Positions 9,173-19,099 of a stretch of DNA of 64,000 nucleotides are shown one piece after another; within the stretch, counting starts at the first letter, position 1; each line of letters opens with the position of its first letter. The stretch covers positions 67,039 through 131,038 of the forward strand of contig CAMXCT020001688.1 of the NCBI GenBank assembly GCA_947184155.2, read 5' to 3'. Under the pieces are notes generated by a model. It searched no databases. It worked only from the letters and a program-made list of their open reading frames with translations, and had not been told where the DNA came from. Origin of the DNA: Cladocopium goreaui (Eukaryota > Sar > Dinophyceae > Suessiales > Symbiodiniaceae). A program made the position numbers and the translations under genes.

Positions 9173-10696
9173 ATGAGCGCTTGGACAGCAGATGATTTGC
9201 TGAAGGAAATCAATGACCTGGAAGACCTCTACTCACTCAGGCCCACTGGACCTACCATCCCCCACCTGGTGACAGGATTGCAAAGCAAAATTGATGGCAT
9301 AGACAGTTTGACACCCAGGCTTTTGGTTCATTTGATCAAGGCCTTGGATGCTGCCAAATTGCCAGAAGACATGAAAAAGGCTTTGCAAGACACTATGGAG
9401 AAGAGGATGGTGCAGATGAATAGTGGCTCCTTGAAACTACAGAATGTGCCTCAAACCTTGCAAAGTTTGTACAACTACTTTAGTGCCAAGGAATGGGTGC
9501 AATTGCAGAAGGCTCCTTTCACAGAATCAGTGCACATTGCTGTTCAAAGGCTCAGGGCTATTGGTGTGAAAAGCGTGAGGGAAGCGACAAAAAAACATGG
9601 GGTTGCACTCTTGGTGCACTTGGCTATGATGAGGGGAGAGCCCAAGCCACCTGGTGGTGAAATTTACAAAATGTCAGCTTACCTCCATGAAGCCTTCACC
9701 AAGAGCAAGCAACCAAGCTTAGTTCCTGGCCTGGCTACCTACCCAGACAAACCTGCTGACATTGGACCAGTGAATTGGATGCATTATATTTTGTTTATTT
9801 TTGAAATGATAAAGAAACACAAGTGTATAGCTGGATTTTGTGCCTACAAAGCTCAGGAGTTCATGGATGCTTGCTACTGGAAGGATGACCAGCCAAGCCA
9901 TGTGGGGCCAATGGTGGCTACTACTGTTAGTGCTTTGCTCAAGGACATTCCTGTCAGGTCCACCCATGCAGAGACCAGAGGTGCTGCAGCACCAGCCATG
10001 AAAAGAAACATGTCTTTCAGCTCCACAGATTCCTTGGCTGGTGTTTGCATGGATTTCATGCAAATGATGATGGCCACAGCAAGAGGAATGGACAGTGCTC
10101 CCTTGAAGATTGACTACAAGAAGAGTTTTTCCACTTCTGGTGAACCTTCAGCAGCAGCCTCTGGCAGGCTGGCTTTGCCAAGTGGATGCAGTCAGGGAGA
10201 GGGGACCACCCAGGCAAATGGAACTTTGGCTACCATTCCAAACCCAGCTTTGCCTTTGACTGACACACCACCTGAAGAAGAGGCACATGTTGCTGATACT
10301 GTGCCACCTGGGCATGAAGAAACCAAGAATGACCACAATGAGAAAAAAGAACTTTCTTTGAAGGATTATGAAGACCAAGCTTTCAAGAAACTTCAAGAGA
10401 AACAAGGGCAAAAGACAAAGGAGCACAAAGACAAGAACAAGAAGCCAGTGTTGAAAAGGCCTGCAGCAGCCAAAGCTAAGGCAGTGGCCAAAACAGTTGC
10501 CAAGAAGAAAGGTGAGAAGTGTGCACAGCAAAAGGTTGAGCCAAAGGACCAAAGGAACCCTGTGTGGGGTTGTTCCAGGTGCAGAGGTGATCCTTTTGGT
10601 TGTGACGCATGTGCCAAAGCTAGCTTTGGTGGAGAAAGGCTCAATGGTCGGGCAGCTTGGAGGAAATGGTGGACAAAACACCATGGTGGCAAGTGA
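9173..10696 (+). CDS. Single-exon element protein with C-terminal cysteine-rich basic domain, 507 residues
   Basis: I place the start at ATG 9173 (MSAWTADDLLKEIND), directly after ACTACAG, a plausible trans-splice acceptor. A longer frame has no ATG before this one. Residues 1-300 look globular and helical. Residues 300-430 are a low-complexity linker, and 430-470 are a Lys/Ala-rich basic region (KNKKPVLKRPAAAKAKAVAK) likely to bind nucleic acid and enter the nucleus. The end has a compact cysteine cluster, WGCSRCRGDPFGCDACAKASFGG, that could bind zinc. I recall this W-G-C-S-x-C-R...GC..C pattern at the C-terminus of many lineage-specific dinoflagellate proteins. Only about five CpG occur in 1.5 kb. 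No frame lesion is seen, so this is one of the better-preserved genes of the block. Confidence 0.65.
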   Translation: MSAWTADDLLKEINDLEDLYSLRPTGPTIPHLVTGLQSKIDGIDSLTPRLLVHLIKALDAAKLPEDMKKALQDTMEKRMVQMNSGSLKLQNVPQTLQSLYNYFSAKEWVQLQKAPFTESVHIAVQRLRAIGVKSVREATKKHGVALLVHLAMMRGEPKPPGGEIYKMSAYLHEAFTKSKQPSLVPGLATYPDKPADIGPVNWMHYILFIFEMIKKHKCIAGFCAYKAQEFMDACYWKDDQPSHVGPMVATTVSALLKDIPVRSTHAETRGAAAPAMKRNMSFSSTDSLAGVCMDFMQMMMATARGMDSAPLKIDYKKSFSTSGEPSAAASGRLALPSGCSQGEGTTQANGTLATIPNPALPLTDTPPEEEAHVADTVPPGHEETKNDHNEKKELSLKDYEDQAFKKLQEKQGQKTKEHKDKNKKPVLKRPAAAKAKAVAKTVAKKKGEKCAQQKVEPKDQRNPVWGCSRCRGDPFGCDACAKASFGGERLNGRAAWRKWWTKHHGGK

Positions 10697-10896
10697 AAAG
10701 ACAAAGCTGAAACTTCTAAGTAAGCTCAGTCTCCCTTTACCAGCTTGGGCAAAGTAGATGTGGGTGGCAAGTGCCTTGTTTGGACAAGCACAACTTGCAG
10801 GGGTGAAGGTCTACTGAACATGAACCTGAACTGCTGGAGCCTTCAAAAAATGGATATTGTCCTGTGTGCATGAAAGAAGAGTCACCAAACATGTAT

Positions 10897-11157
10897 CAGC
10901 CACTGTTGGCTCAAGTTTTTCTTGCTCAACCTTCATGGCTCCTCCACATGGATAATACAGAATATATAATTGCTAATAGTTTGTGTGCTTTTGATCAGCC
11001 TTTTATAGCTGTGAAATTATGTTTGCAAGAATGCATTTGATCAGCCATGGTTGGCTCAAGTTTTGCTTTGGCTCAGCCTCTAATGGCTCATGTTTCTCAA
11101 AAGCAATAAGCCTTGTTGGCTCAAATTTGCTTTGGGTTCAGCCTTTTGTGGCTCATG
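10897..11157 (+). repeat. AGCC-n-GGCTCA motifs (cluster 5)
   Basis: Seven or so copies lie between the cysteine-rich gene and the transposase-like gene. They include AGCCACTGTTGGCTCAAG, AGCCATGGTTGGCTCAAG, AGCCTCTAATGGCTCAT, AGCCTTGTTGGCTCAA and AGCCTTTTGTGGCTCAT. Two of these retain the GGCTCAAG end of the true spliced leader. Confidence 0.82.
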
Positions 11158-11392
11158 TATATGTAATGCAGACAGTCAGTCTCACCATGTGTAGCTGGAA
11201 TTTTGCTTGGGTATGCTTGTCACAAGCTCCTGCTTGATGTGCCCAAGATGGTCCAAGTGTTGGAAAGCCAAAGATGCCAAAGGTGAAGCATTAGAATGAA
11301 TTTGGTTTTAGAAATACATAAGGCAAAGTGTAACAAATAGAAATACTTTTGGAAAAGATTGTTTGGATTTCAAAAAAGCATGGACAGGTATA

Positions 11393-11582
11393 CAATGCAA
11401 CAATTACCAAATTGCACATTGTATGTGCAAGTGAGCCTAAAGGGCTGCTGCTGGCAAAGCCATGGAAAGCAGGCCACAAAAATTTGCCAATGCAACAATT
11501 ACCAATTGCACATTGTATGGGCAAGTGAGCCTAAAGGGCTGCTGCTGGCAAAGCCATGGAAAGCAGGCCACAAAAATTGGCC
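11393..11582 (+). repeat. Perfectly spaced 95-bp direct duplication
   Basis: CAATGCAACAATTACCAA starts at 11393 and again at 11488. The following ~80 bp, including GGGCTGCTGCTGGCAAAGCC, are the same in both with only a few differences. The second copy overlaps the proposed start codon of the transposase-like gene (11556), so the duplication may have altered its 5' end. Confidence 0.85.
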
Positions 11583-13585
11583 AAGTTGACTACACTCAGA
11601 AAGTCGATACCCCACTGCTCTAAGTCTGCTTTGCACAAAATTTTGCATTATGTGAAGGAACAAGGTGTTCCTGACATGATATACCCACACCAAATGGCTG
11701 AAGGATGTCAGGAAGTGATCCAAAATATGTCTGCCTATGGCCCTTTGATTGCCCATCACAAAGTGATGGCCAAGACAGGTGTGGAGAAAACAATTTCTCT
11801 AGTAAACTTGTTGAGTTGGATCCATGGTGCCTTCAAGGCTGGAGGTGGTTTCTATGCATTGTTGAAGCAAACAATGAACAAGTGTGACAGTGCCTTGTCA
11901 ATCTGTATGTATGCTGATGAAATAACACCTGGCAATGTCTTGGCTAACCAGCCAACCAGAAAGCTATGGGCTATCTATGCAACAATCAAAGAGTTTGGAT
12001 GTGCAATACAGAATGAATCTGCATGGATCACTTTGGGGCTGGTTCGATCTTCAATTGTATCATCATTGGATGGCCACTTGAGCCAAGTTTTTGCTGTCTT
12101 GCTGAATAGCATTTTCAACAACCCATGTGCTAATGTGACAGACTTGGGATTGCAGTTGCAAGAGCCTGGTGGTGGCCAACCCTGTCCCAAAAGATTGAAG
12201 CTGCAAGTTGGCTTCTTCATCATGGATGGCCAGGCAGCCAAATTTGCTTGGAGCACAAAGGGAGATGCAGGCAGTCGTTTTTGTCAGCATTGTGCCAATG
12301 TGTTCCAACTTGCTGCAGATGATGTCAATGATGAAGAAAATGGACACATGTCAGAGGTGTCCAAATACACACACTTCAGCCAGCTGCATTTGGTGGAAAG
12401 CCATGAAATTTTCAAAGCTGGGACAGAATGTCTGCTAGGCATGGGGCCACATCCAAGCAAGAGTTTGCAATGTGGTAGCAAGCAGCTGGCTTGTCCTATT
12501 CTCCTTACAGCCTTCTGGCAAAGCAAGACCCCAGACATGTGTTGAGACCTGCTGACCAGAATTGTTGGGACTGGATGCATTGCCTCTTGTCGAATGGGGT
12601 GGTCAATATAGCTGCCTTCAAGTGGCTGGAAGTTCTGGGGGAATCGGAGCTGCTGCATGGCTATGTGCAAAAATTTGTGCTACCAAAGGCATTCAACACA
12701 ATCCAATTGAAAACTATTTTGGACAGCAAGAGGTTGCCCAAGCACAGAGCCCATGGAAAGATCAATGCAACTGCAAGTGAATTGTTGACACTGTGTTCTG
12801 TGCTGGCACATTTTGCCAGAACAGTGTGTGTGCCTGCAAATGTTCACATTCAGGAGACAAACCTGTTTTTGGCCTTGGTTTTGTTTCTGGATTTGTTACA
12901 AGCTTCTTGGCATGGCAAAGTTCGGCCTGCACACTTAAAGCATGCTGCTGAAGATTGCTTGGTCCAATGGAACCAATTGTCTTGGAAAATGATCAAAAAA
13001 CATCATTGGATGTTACATTTCCATGAGATGCTGGAGAAGCATGGTTGCGTCCCACCTTGTTTTTGCATGGAAAGGAAAAACAAAGTGCCAGCCAGAATTG
13101 CAAGTGGCATTCAAAATACCAGAGCCTTTGAAGAAAGTGTGTATTTGGAAGTGGTCACCTTGGAGTTGGAAAGGGTGAAAAGCCCAGATGCATTTGCTTT
13201 GGATGCTGCAATGGAAGGTGTCAAGCCTGCTGGAAAACCATTGAAGAAAGTGGCAGCACACCTTTGGCACAATGTGGACAACCTTCAGACTTGCAAAACA
13301 GCCAGGATTTTGTATGGCACTTGCTCCAAAGGCGATGTGGTTTACATGGAAAGTGCAGTGGGCAACAAATTTGATGCATGTGAGATCATGACTTTTGTGA
13401 GCAACACAGGAACAGAAGTTGCAATTGGGCATATGCTGGCTTTGAAGCATTTGCACAAGACTTTTGCAGTGTGGATTGAAACAGACCAGCTGGAAGCCAT
13501 TGATTTGAAACAGCTCAAAGCAGCTGTGAGTTTCTCCAAGAATGAAGGGGAAGTGACCACATTGACTCCATGGCACTTGAGATGA
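11556..13585 (+). pseudogene. CACTA/Plavaka-like transposase relative with one frameshift
   Basis: Two overlapping frames (11556-12545 and 12491-13585) make one protein of about 675 residues if a single-base shift near 12500 is allowed. Landmarks match, in order, those I associate with CMC-group (CACTA/Plavaka) DDE transposases: YADEITPGN followed by RKLWAIYATIKEFG; FIMDGQAAKF...KGDAGSRFCQHC, like the family's D...KG..G...C..C segment; NCWDWMHCLLSNGVVN; and KKHHWMLHFHEMLEKHG...CMERK, like the family's KxHxxxH...G......ER motif. The acidic residues in the first three blocks are candidate catalytic residues. Family placement is inference from remembered patterns. CpG is nearly absent. The frame break may be decay, error or an unrecognised splice. 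As the last gene before the right border it is the natural candidate for the block's mobility gene. Confidence 0.5.
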
Positions 13586-13623
13586 AGGGCAAAATTGGCT
13601 CCATGAGTTCTAACAGGTTTTGC

Positions 13624-13846
13624 ATTAGCCATGTTTGGCTCATGTGTGTGGTTGGGTGCTCACAGATAACAAATACATCAGCCTCTTTTGGCTCAACTTT
13701 TTGAAAGCTGAAATTACAAATAATCCACACAATGTGTATAGCCATTTTTGGCTCATTATTTCCAAGGAAAAATATCAGCCACTGTTGGCTCAATATGAAT
13801 GCAAAAATTGAAAAAAATCAATTCAATGAAGCCATGAGGCTGATAT
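13624..13846 (+). repeat. AGCC-n-GGCTCA motifs (cluster 6) at the right border of the block
   Basis: Copies are AGCCATGTTTGGCTCAT, AGCCTCTTTTGGCTCAA, AGCCATTTTTGGCTCAT, AGCCACTGTTGGCTCAA and a last shortened AGCCATGAGGCTGAT (about 13831). The (TA)n run begins immediately after it, and I saw no further copies to the right. Confidence 0.85.
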
Positions 13847-13861
13847 ATATATATATATATA

Positions 13862-13886
13862 TTGGGGGGCTCGTGAACTATCTATT
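13862..13886. repeat. Left copy of a 25-bp inverted repeat next to (TA)n
   Basis: The 25 bases beginning TTGGGGGGCTCGTGAAC are the exact reverse complement of 52826-52850. Both copies abut a (TA)n tract on their outer side and have TTCTAAACTA or its complement just inside. This is the arrangement expected of the ends of an inverted-repeat element inserted at TA. Confidence 0.85.
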
Positions 13887-13944
13887 CTAAACTAATATAT
13901 TCTTTATCATTTTCCTTTCATAAGGGTGTTCATAAGGTAGGTTT

Positions 13945-14310
13945 TGTCCACGTTTTTTCTGCTTATTTCCAGCCTTTTGTCCACGTTTTTTCTGCTTATT
14001 TCCAGCCTTTTGTCCACGTTTTTCTGCTTATTTCCAGCCTTTTGTCCACGTTTTTTCTGCTTATTTCCAGCCTTTTGTCCACGTTTTTTCTGCTTATTTC
14101 CAGCCTTTTGTCCACGTTTTTTCTGCTTATTTCCAGCCTTTTGTCCACGTGTTTTCTTCCTTTGTCACGCCTTTTGTCCACGTTTTTCTTGCTTTTTCCA
14201 GCCTTTTGTCCACGTTTTTCTTGATTTTTTCAAGCCTTTTGTATCCATTTTTCTTTTTTTTTCCAGACTTTTGTCACCGTTTGTCCCCTTTTTTCCAGCC
14301 TTTTTGCCCG
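13945..14310 (+). repeat. Minisatellite, 37-bp unit, GTCCACG core
   Basis: Units of the form GTCCACGTTTTTTCTGC followed by TTATTTCCAGCCTTTT repeat about seven times almost perfectly, then drift (TTCTTGCTTTTTCCAGCC) towards 14310. Frames stay open through it on both strands only because of the repeat, so the apparent Phe/Ser/Cys-rich reading frames are not genes. Confidence 0.9.
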
Positions 14311-16292
14311 CATGTTTCTTTTATTTGTGCAATTTTTTGGTCTGCGTATGATGTATTGAGCCCTTTGTTCACAATAGCTGTTACCTTTTTGATTTTTTCC
14401 CCAAATTTCTTTTGTATGTTGTCAAGTTTGTATCCTGACATTGACACGGGCTCAAGGCCCGCAGCGACAAAGACAAGGACTCATGACTTATGACTTATGA
14501 CTGGAGACTCAGACTTCAGATTTCAGACTCGAGGCTCTCAAAACTATATGAAGCACAAGAGAGAAAAATCTGCTTGATCCTGTGTTCAACATTGCTCAAC
14601 CAGCCCGGACATCTTTTCTCGTGACTTGTGCTGCCAAACCATCGGACCATGGATCACACATATTCCGATTCATCTCGCAATGGCCTGATTGATGAAAATC
14701 TCACCCAATTGCGTTTGAAGTCATCCATGGCAAAAAGAACAGGCGCTCACGGCCCGACTGGACTATCCAAAGCGCTCACTCCAAAACACCTGCCAGGCAA
14801 CTCGCAAAAAAAAAACATGAACCCCAACCCAATCCAACAGCATGACTCAACCCGACTACTTATGAAAAAGGCTGCAAAGATGCGCAAAGAGTAGTGGTAC
14901 CTAGCTCAATGATGAATGATGGGCCGGGCTTAGGGTCATCACTGAGGCCAACAATCGGGAGGCAAGACCTGGAAATATAGCTAACACTTTTCACACTCCG
15001 CTGACAGGTTGTCAATCTGCCATCCGAAAATCAGCTCATGTTCTAAGCGCTGGTTCGCCCTGGAAGTACAGTTTGACTTGCCATCCCAGCCAGCACACTG
15101 TCTCACGAGCAGCAATTCGGACGGTCACCCCGCAACTGCAGGGGCAGTGGCATACCGCATGTCACATAGAAACAGCTTGTGTCAACACTTCATTTTTTTT
15201 GTACAAGTTTCAAGTAAAAAAGGACACATGCTTTTGAGTGAAGTACTGGATGCAGCGCAGCTAAGTGTTCACCCATGCGGCCCATACGCCAACTGCCCAA
15301 GGCCAAAACAGCCAAAACAGCTTCCAAAATTTGGATAGCAGCACAGCATCAAAATTCAGGGTTCGGGCTCTGTATATAGCACACAGAGCACGGCTCAAAA
15401 GCTTGCCTATTATGGTGGCTCTCCCACAGCGAAAGTCTCAATCTCATCGCATGAGTCAAGGAACTGTTGGTACTCTTGGGCTATCTGATCTGCATCACTG
15501 AATTTTGTTTGGTTACACTTGCTGTACATGACATTGCGTTCAATGTCACAAACAATTTGAAGAGTTGGAGTCCATGACTGATGATGTCCTCATGAAATAG
15601 CATAAACTGTATCTTAAATAACGACTATATATGAGTTCCTGTGTCATACTGCGTCAGGTGAAATACAAGAAAAACTGTAAAGAACATGTATACATCAGTT
15701 CAAACCAAGTTGACATAAGATAAGATAATAAGAAGTTCAGATTCATGGTTCATAACTTTCATAAGATTGCAACAAGCAAATCAAGCAACGAGGGGAACTA
15801 TGAACTGACCCATCACTATATTAACAAAATCCGTGGCCCATGGTCCAGCAAAATCCGAAAAACAAAGGATGCGAAACATCTCATCAAACCTTTTGTTCCG
15901 ATATCTCGAGGTGAGAGCCACCGGACCAATCGTCCTCACTTTTCGAGTCTAGAGGCCATGGATCACCTCCCCTTGGTGGCGTCAATCACTGCAGCGACCT
16001 TTGTCATGTAGATATCCAAATTTGGCGGCATCTTGACCTCCACAATCACTCGCAAGCAAGACCAGCCGACAAGCCAACAAGCCATTCGTAACATGTACTG
16101 GCAAGACCGGTTAAAAAGCATGCACTGAATCAACGCACGACAAACTCAAAACCTGAACATCAAAATAAAACAAAGAAAAAGCAATCACAAATTATAATTG
16201 CATGACTCAGGGATTAAGAAGATATCGAATCGGAACATGATCGGAACATGGCAACCTAAGCAGAACAAATAAACCAACAGCAACACAAGGCT
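14311..16292. other. Two-kilobase stretch without a supported gene
   Basis: Short open frames exist (for example 14628-14894 and 15009-15338), but none has splice context, domain or coding texture. A run of GACTTATGACT-like words lies at 14480-14530. The right end is presumably the 3' flank of the minus-strand gene that stops at 16293. Confidence 0.5.
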
Positions 16293-16410
16293 TCAGCGTT
16301 TGTTCGACAACGCCTCCTTGGTTGCGCACATGGTTTTTGCTCTCCTTGCTAAGCTCGCGCGAGACTCATCGGTCTTCAAAGGACGAGCCAAAGCCTGAAT
16401 CACTGCCAAC
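16293..16410 (-). CDS. Terminal exon of a multi-exon helical protein
   Basis: After the acceptor GCTCTCAG|G, the minus strand reads LAVIQALARPLKTDESRASLA...ALSNKR and stops at 16293. It is a short basic helical tail. The coding texture and strand match the larger exons upstream (16.9-23.2 kb), so I treat it as the 3' end of that gene. The phase with the preceding exon could not be matched, so an exon boundary may be misplaced. Confidence 0.45.
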
Positions 16411-16854
16411 CTGAGAGCTGCCAAGACTGTGAACGCAGTGATGCACAAACAGAAAGTTAGTGTGTCAAAATCTTGCCCAGTTGATGGGCAATTGGGAGCT
16501 TGAAACAGAAAGTGTTCGGCGCTGGTTCTCTTCAACTTTCACAATGGAAACAAAATAATCAGTCCAAACCATTCACCTGCCTCTGAATCAATGGTAACAT
16601 GCAGCCTGGCATGTTGGAAACCAACGCGTTATAAAAAAAAGAAACGCTGTGTAACATGTAAAATGAATCATAATCAAGGTCGTATCATTTCACAGTCACG
16701 TGCTGACGTATATTTTCTAGCCTAAAATAGCCATAGCATTGATTCAGAACAGATTATGATATTATTGATTCTGATTCATCATGCCTTCCCCAACGGCGCT
16801 CATTGCCTCATTTACGTGAAGACATTACTCCGAACAGAACAAGCTCTCAAGTAC

Positions 16855-17266
16855 ATGCTGCATGGCCTGCATGGCTCAACAATCCCACAGCAAGTTCCAT
16901 TAAGACAAGAAGCATGCAGTTCAAAGTCTTTGCTTGCGATGGCATGATGGTGACGTTTTTGAGATCTTCCAAGGTGTTCTCTGCAAAAACAACACTGGGC
17001 AACTTGAGGAGGTAACTGTGACTCTGCAAGTCTCCGTCGCAAAGCTTCACCATCCCATGGATCTCCTTGCTGGTTCGGGATTGGGCTGGCACCAATTGCG
17101 CCTCTAGTGTGGCACGGTCAACGCTCTGAGAAATTGCAGCCTGAACATTTTGCATTTCCTGGCTACTGCAAAGTTTCTCAAGCTTTGCGTAGTTGCTGGT
17201 CACCCGGGCCACCCAAGCAAGCGCCAACGAAGATACAGCTTCCATCACCTTTTCCCACGCGGCATC
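16855..17266 (-). CDS. Internal exon of the same helical protein
   Basis: The acceptor CGAACAG|GATGCC at 17266 opens DAAWEKVMEAVSSLALAW... and the frame continues through QNVQAAISQSVDRATLEAQL and VVFAENTLEDLKNV. Candidate donors are CAT|GTACTTG near 16855 or GCT|GTGGG near 16889. The texture is amphipathic helix with no recognised domain. Confidence 0.5.
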
Positions 17267-17419
17267 CTGTTCGTGGAACGGTGTCCGGTGGATTTCGGCT
17301 TCGAGTCAAACAGTCAAAAAGTCAATCAATCATTTTGTCGATGAGGTTTTAAGCTTTTGCTACTTTGGTAAAGAAGTACACGCAATTGACGGCCAGTCGG
17401 TCACACAAAACTGAAGCAA

Positions 17420-18228
17420 ACAATGCCATGTAAGTTAAGATCCTGACGGTAGAAATCAAAGTCAAGTCCGTCTAAAAGTCTAAAAGCAAATGACAATAAA
17501 AACATTAACATTGAACATTAAAAATTACATTATATCAAATATAATCTAAGTTATTTGTCTTCAGTCGATGTCTACGCAGTCTGTAAGTCACTGTAAGTCT
17601 GTCTATCAGTGGCAAGTGGTAAGTCTAATGCATGCCAATGCTCTATAAGTCGTCTATGGGTCGTCTATATGTCGTCTGAAAGTCTTATAACTAACTTAAC
17701 CTGTAGTTACACTCAGTTACAAGCTACTTACAGTTTTTCACTAAAAGTTCTATAAGCTATAAATATTATATTATATAATTATAAATTATATATATATTAT
17801 ATTTAAAATTATATGTATATTATAAATATTATGTATAAATCAAATATTGTACAGCTTCAATTTGAATCTATAGTCTATGGTCTATAGCCTATAGTCTATA
17901 GTCTTAGTCTTCTTCTATGTCTAAGTCTGCTAAGTCCAAGTCTACAAAGTCAGTCTATCATAAAATGAAGAACAATGACATAAACAGAAGCAGTTTAATT
18001 TGTATATCATAACACAAAATTTTGAAGTTAGCCAGAATTTAGTTATAAGTTTATCACTGATCACTGTTTCCAATTTGATATAGTCGATAAGTTACCTCAG
18101 TAGCCTGTATGTAACAAGTACTTTGTAAATCACTTTGTAAAGTTCCTAAACGACGAAACCTACCAACATCCCGTAACATCTCGGTTCGGAGTTTAAGTCG
18201 TTCATTAGGTTTTGAGACTTATTTAAGA
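17420..18228. other. Low-complexity intron or intergenic DNA
   Basis: Built mainly of GTCTATAGTCTAT/AAGTCTAAG words and AT runs (17740-17860). It contains no coding frame of note and separates two coding exons of the helical-protein gene, so it is probably an intron. Confidence 0.5.
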
Positions 18229-18313
18229 TTACAAGTTAATTGCATCGCATTCAGGAAGCCTTAAACTTGAGGCGTTAAATGAATGAGAATCACACACATG
18301 CACAGGGGAAAAC

Positions 18314-19039
18314 CCCACACTCCACACAAACCAGTCCTTGAAGAAACGGAATGCCTTCAAAAGATCCTCTCCAGCACTCTGGTCGGGGCCGTCGGGCGTG
18401 ATCTTCTCCATCTCGTTGTGAATCGTGGCCTGAAGCTGAAGCAACTCGACCATGGTATCAGGCAATGATTTGAACTCAGCTGGAACGCTGTCCGCTTGGT
18501 GGTTCAGGGCGATTGGATCGGAAATGCTTTGCAATTTGGTCACCACACGGCCGGTCTGCAGAGCATAGTCCAAGACTTTCGGCAGCAGGACCAAAGACCA
18601 GTACGGCCGTTTGACACCGGCAAGCTGGCTCTCATCATCCACTGACTCCAAGAAGTTGCTCACCTCCACTGACGAGTTTTGCAAGAAGTCTGGAACTTTC
18701 ATGTTGTTGCATTTGGCGCAAAGCCCTTGCAACTTGTCTGAGTCTCCATCCTCGAGAACCAAAGCTTCCTGGCCAGTGAAAGCAACCTTCAACATGGGCT
18801 GCACGCATCCCATCGCAACAATGGGACCCAACAATGCTGCCACCGATCGGTCCAACAGGGCCATAGCCCTACAGCGGATGAGCTCGGTCAAAGTGGATGA
18901 CTTCTCTTCTCCCAAAAGCGGCTTCATCCCATCCACCAGGTCGATCATCTCGCCAAGAAGCATCAAACAATTTGGGTTCTGCTTGCTGTCATCCGTCATG
19001 ATGGGCTTGAAGGTCTGGCTGAGCAAGTCCAGGATTCTC
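18314..19039 (-). CDS. Large internal exon of the helical protein
   Basis: The acceptor CCGCTCAG|G (exon starts 19039) opens RILDLLSQTFKPIMTDD..., and about 242 codons follow to a donor in GTGGG|GTTTTCC (about 18314). The segment is rich in predicted amphipathic helices (EMIDLVDGMKPLLGEEKSS, DTMVELLQLQATIHNEMEK). A CxxC (LCAKCNN) is present but unpaired. I recognise no domain. The exons at 20.5-21.1 and 21.5-22.2 kb share the same composition and size, suggesting a long, possibly repeat-built scaffold protein. Confidence 0.6.
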
Positions 19040-19099
19040 CTGAGCGGGTTCGACGCATGTATTGCCAGAGTCATGAGTCATAGTTGTAAGTTATATATT

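Larger units (their letters stand above)
1904..13846 (+). mobile_element. 12-kb multigene plus-strand block, putative mobile element
   Basis: Seven consecutive genes lie on the plus strand, whereas nearly everything else in the window is on the minus strand. The block starts and ends with AGCC-n-GGCT motifs (1905 and about 13831), and I see such arrays only inside it. Its last gene resembles a CACTA/Plavaka-type transposase. Genes at 2.06, 3.34, 9.17 and 11.56 kb almost lack CpG, while those at 5.9-8.5 kb do not. On the right, in reverse orientation, the flanking landmarks (TACTTAGATGAACTGG and TTGGGGGGCTCGTGAAC) are only about 200 bp apart, against 12.3 kb here, which implies an insertion. 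No terminal inverted repeat or target-site duplication could be defined, because the right edge falls in (TA)n. Mobility is inferred. Confidence 0.6.

Noticed and set aside
13944..14493. Phe/Ser/Cys-rich plus-strand frames and Arg/Lys/Asp-rich minus-strand frames
   Set aside because: Translations of the GTCCACG minisatellite.
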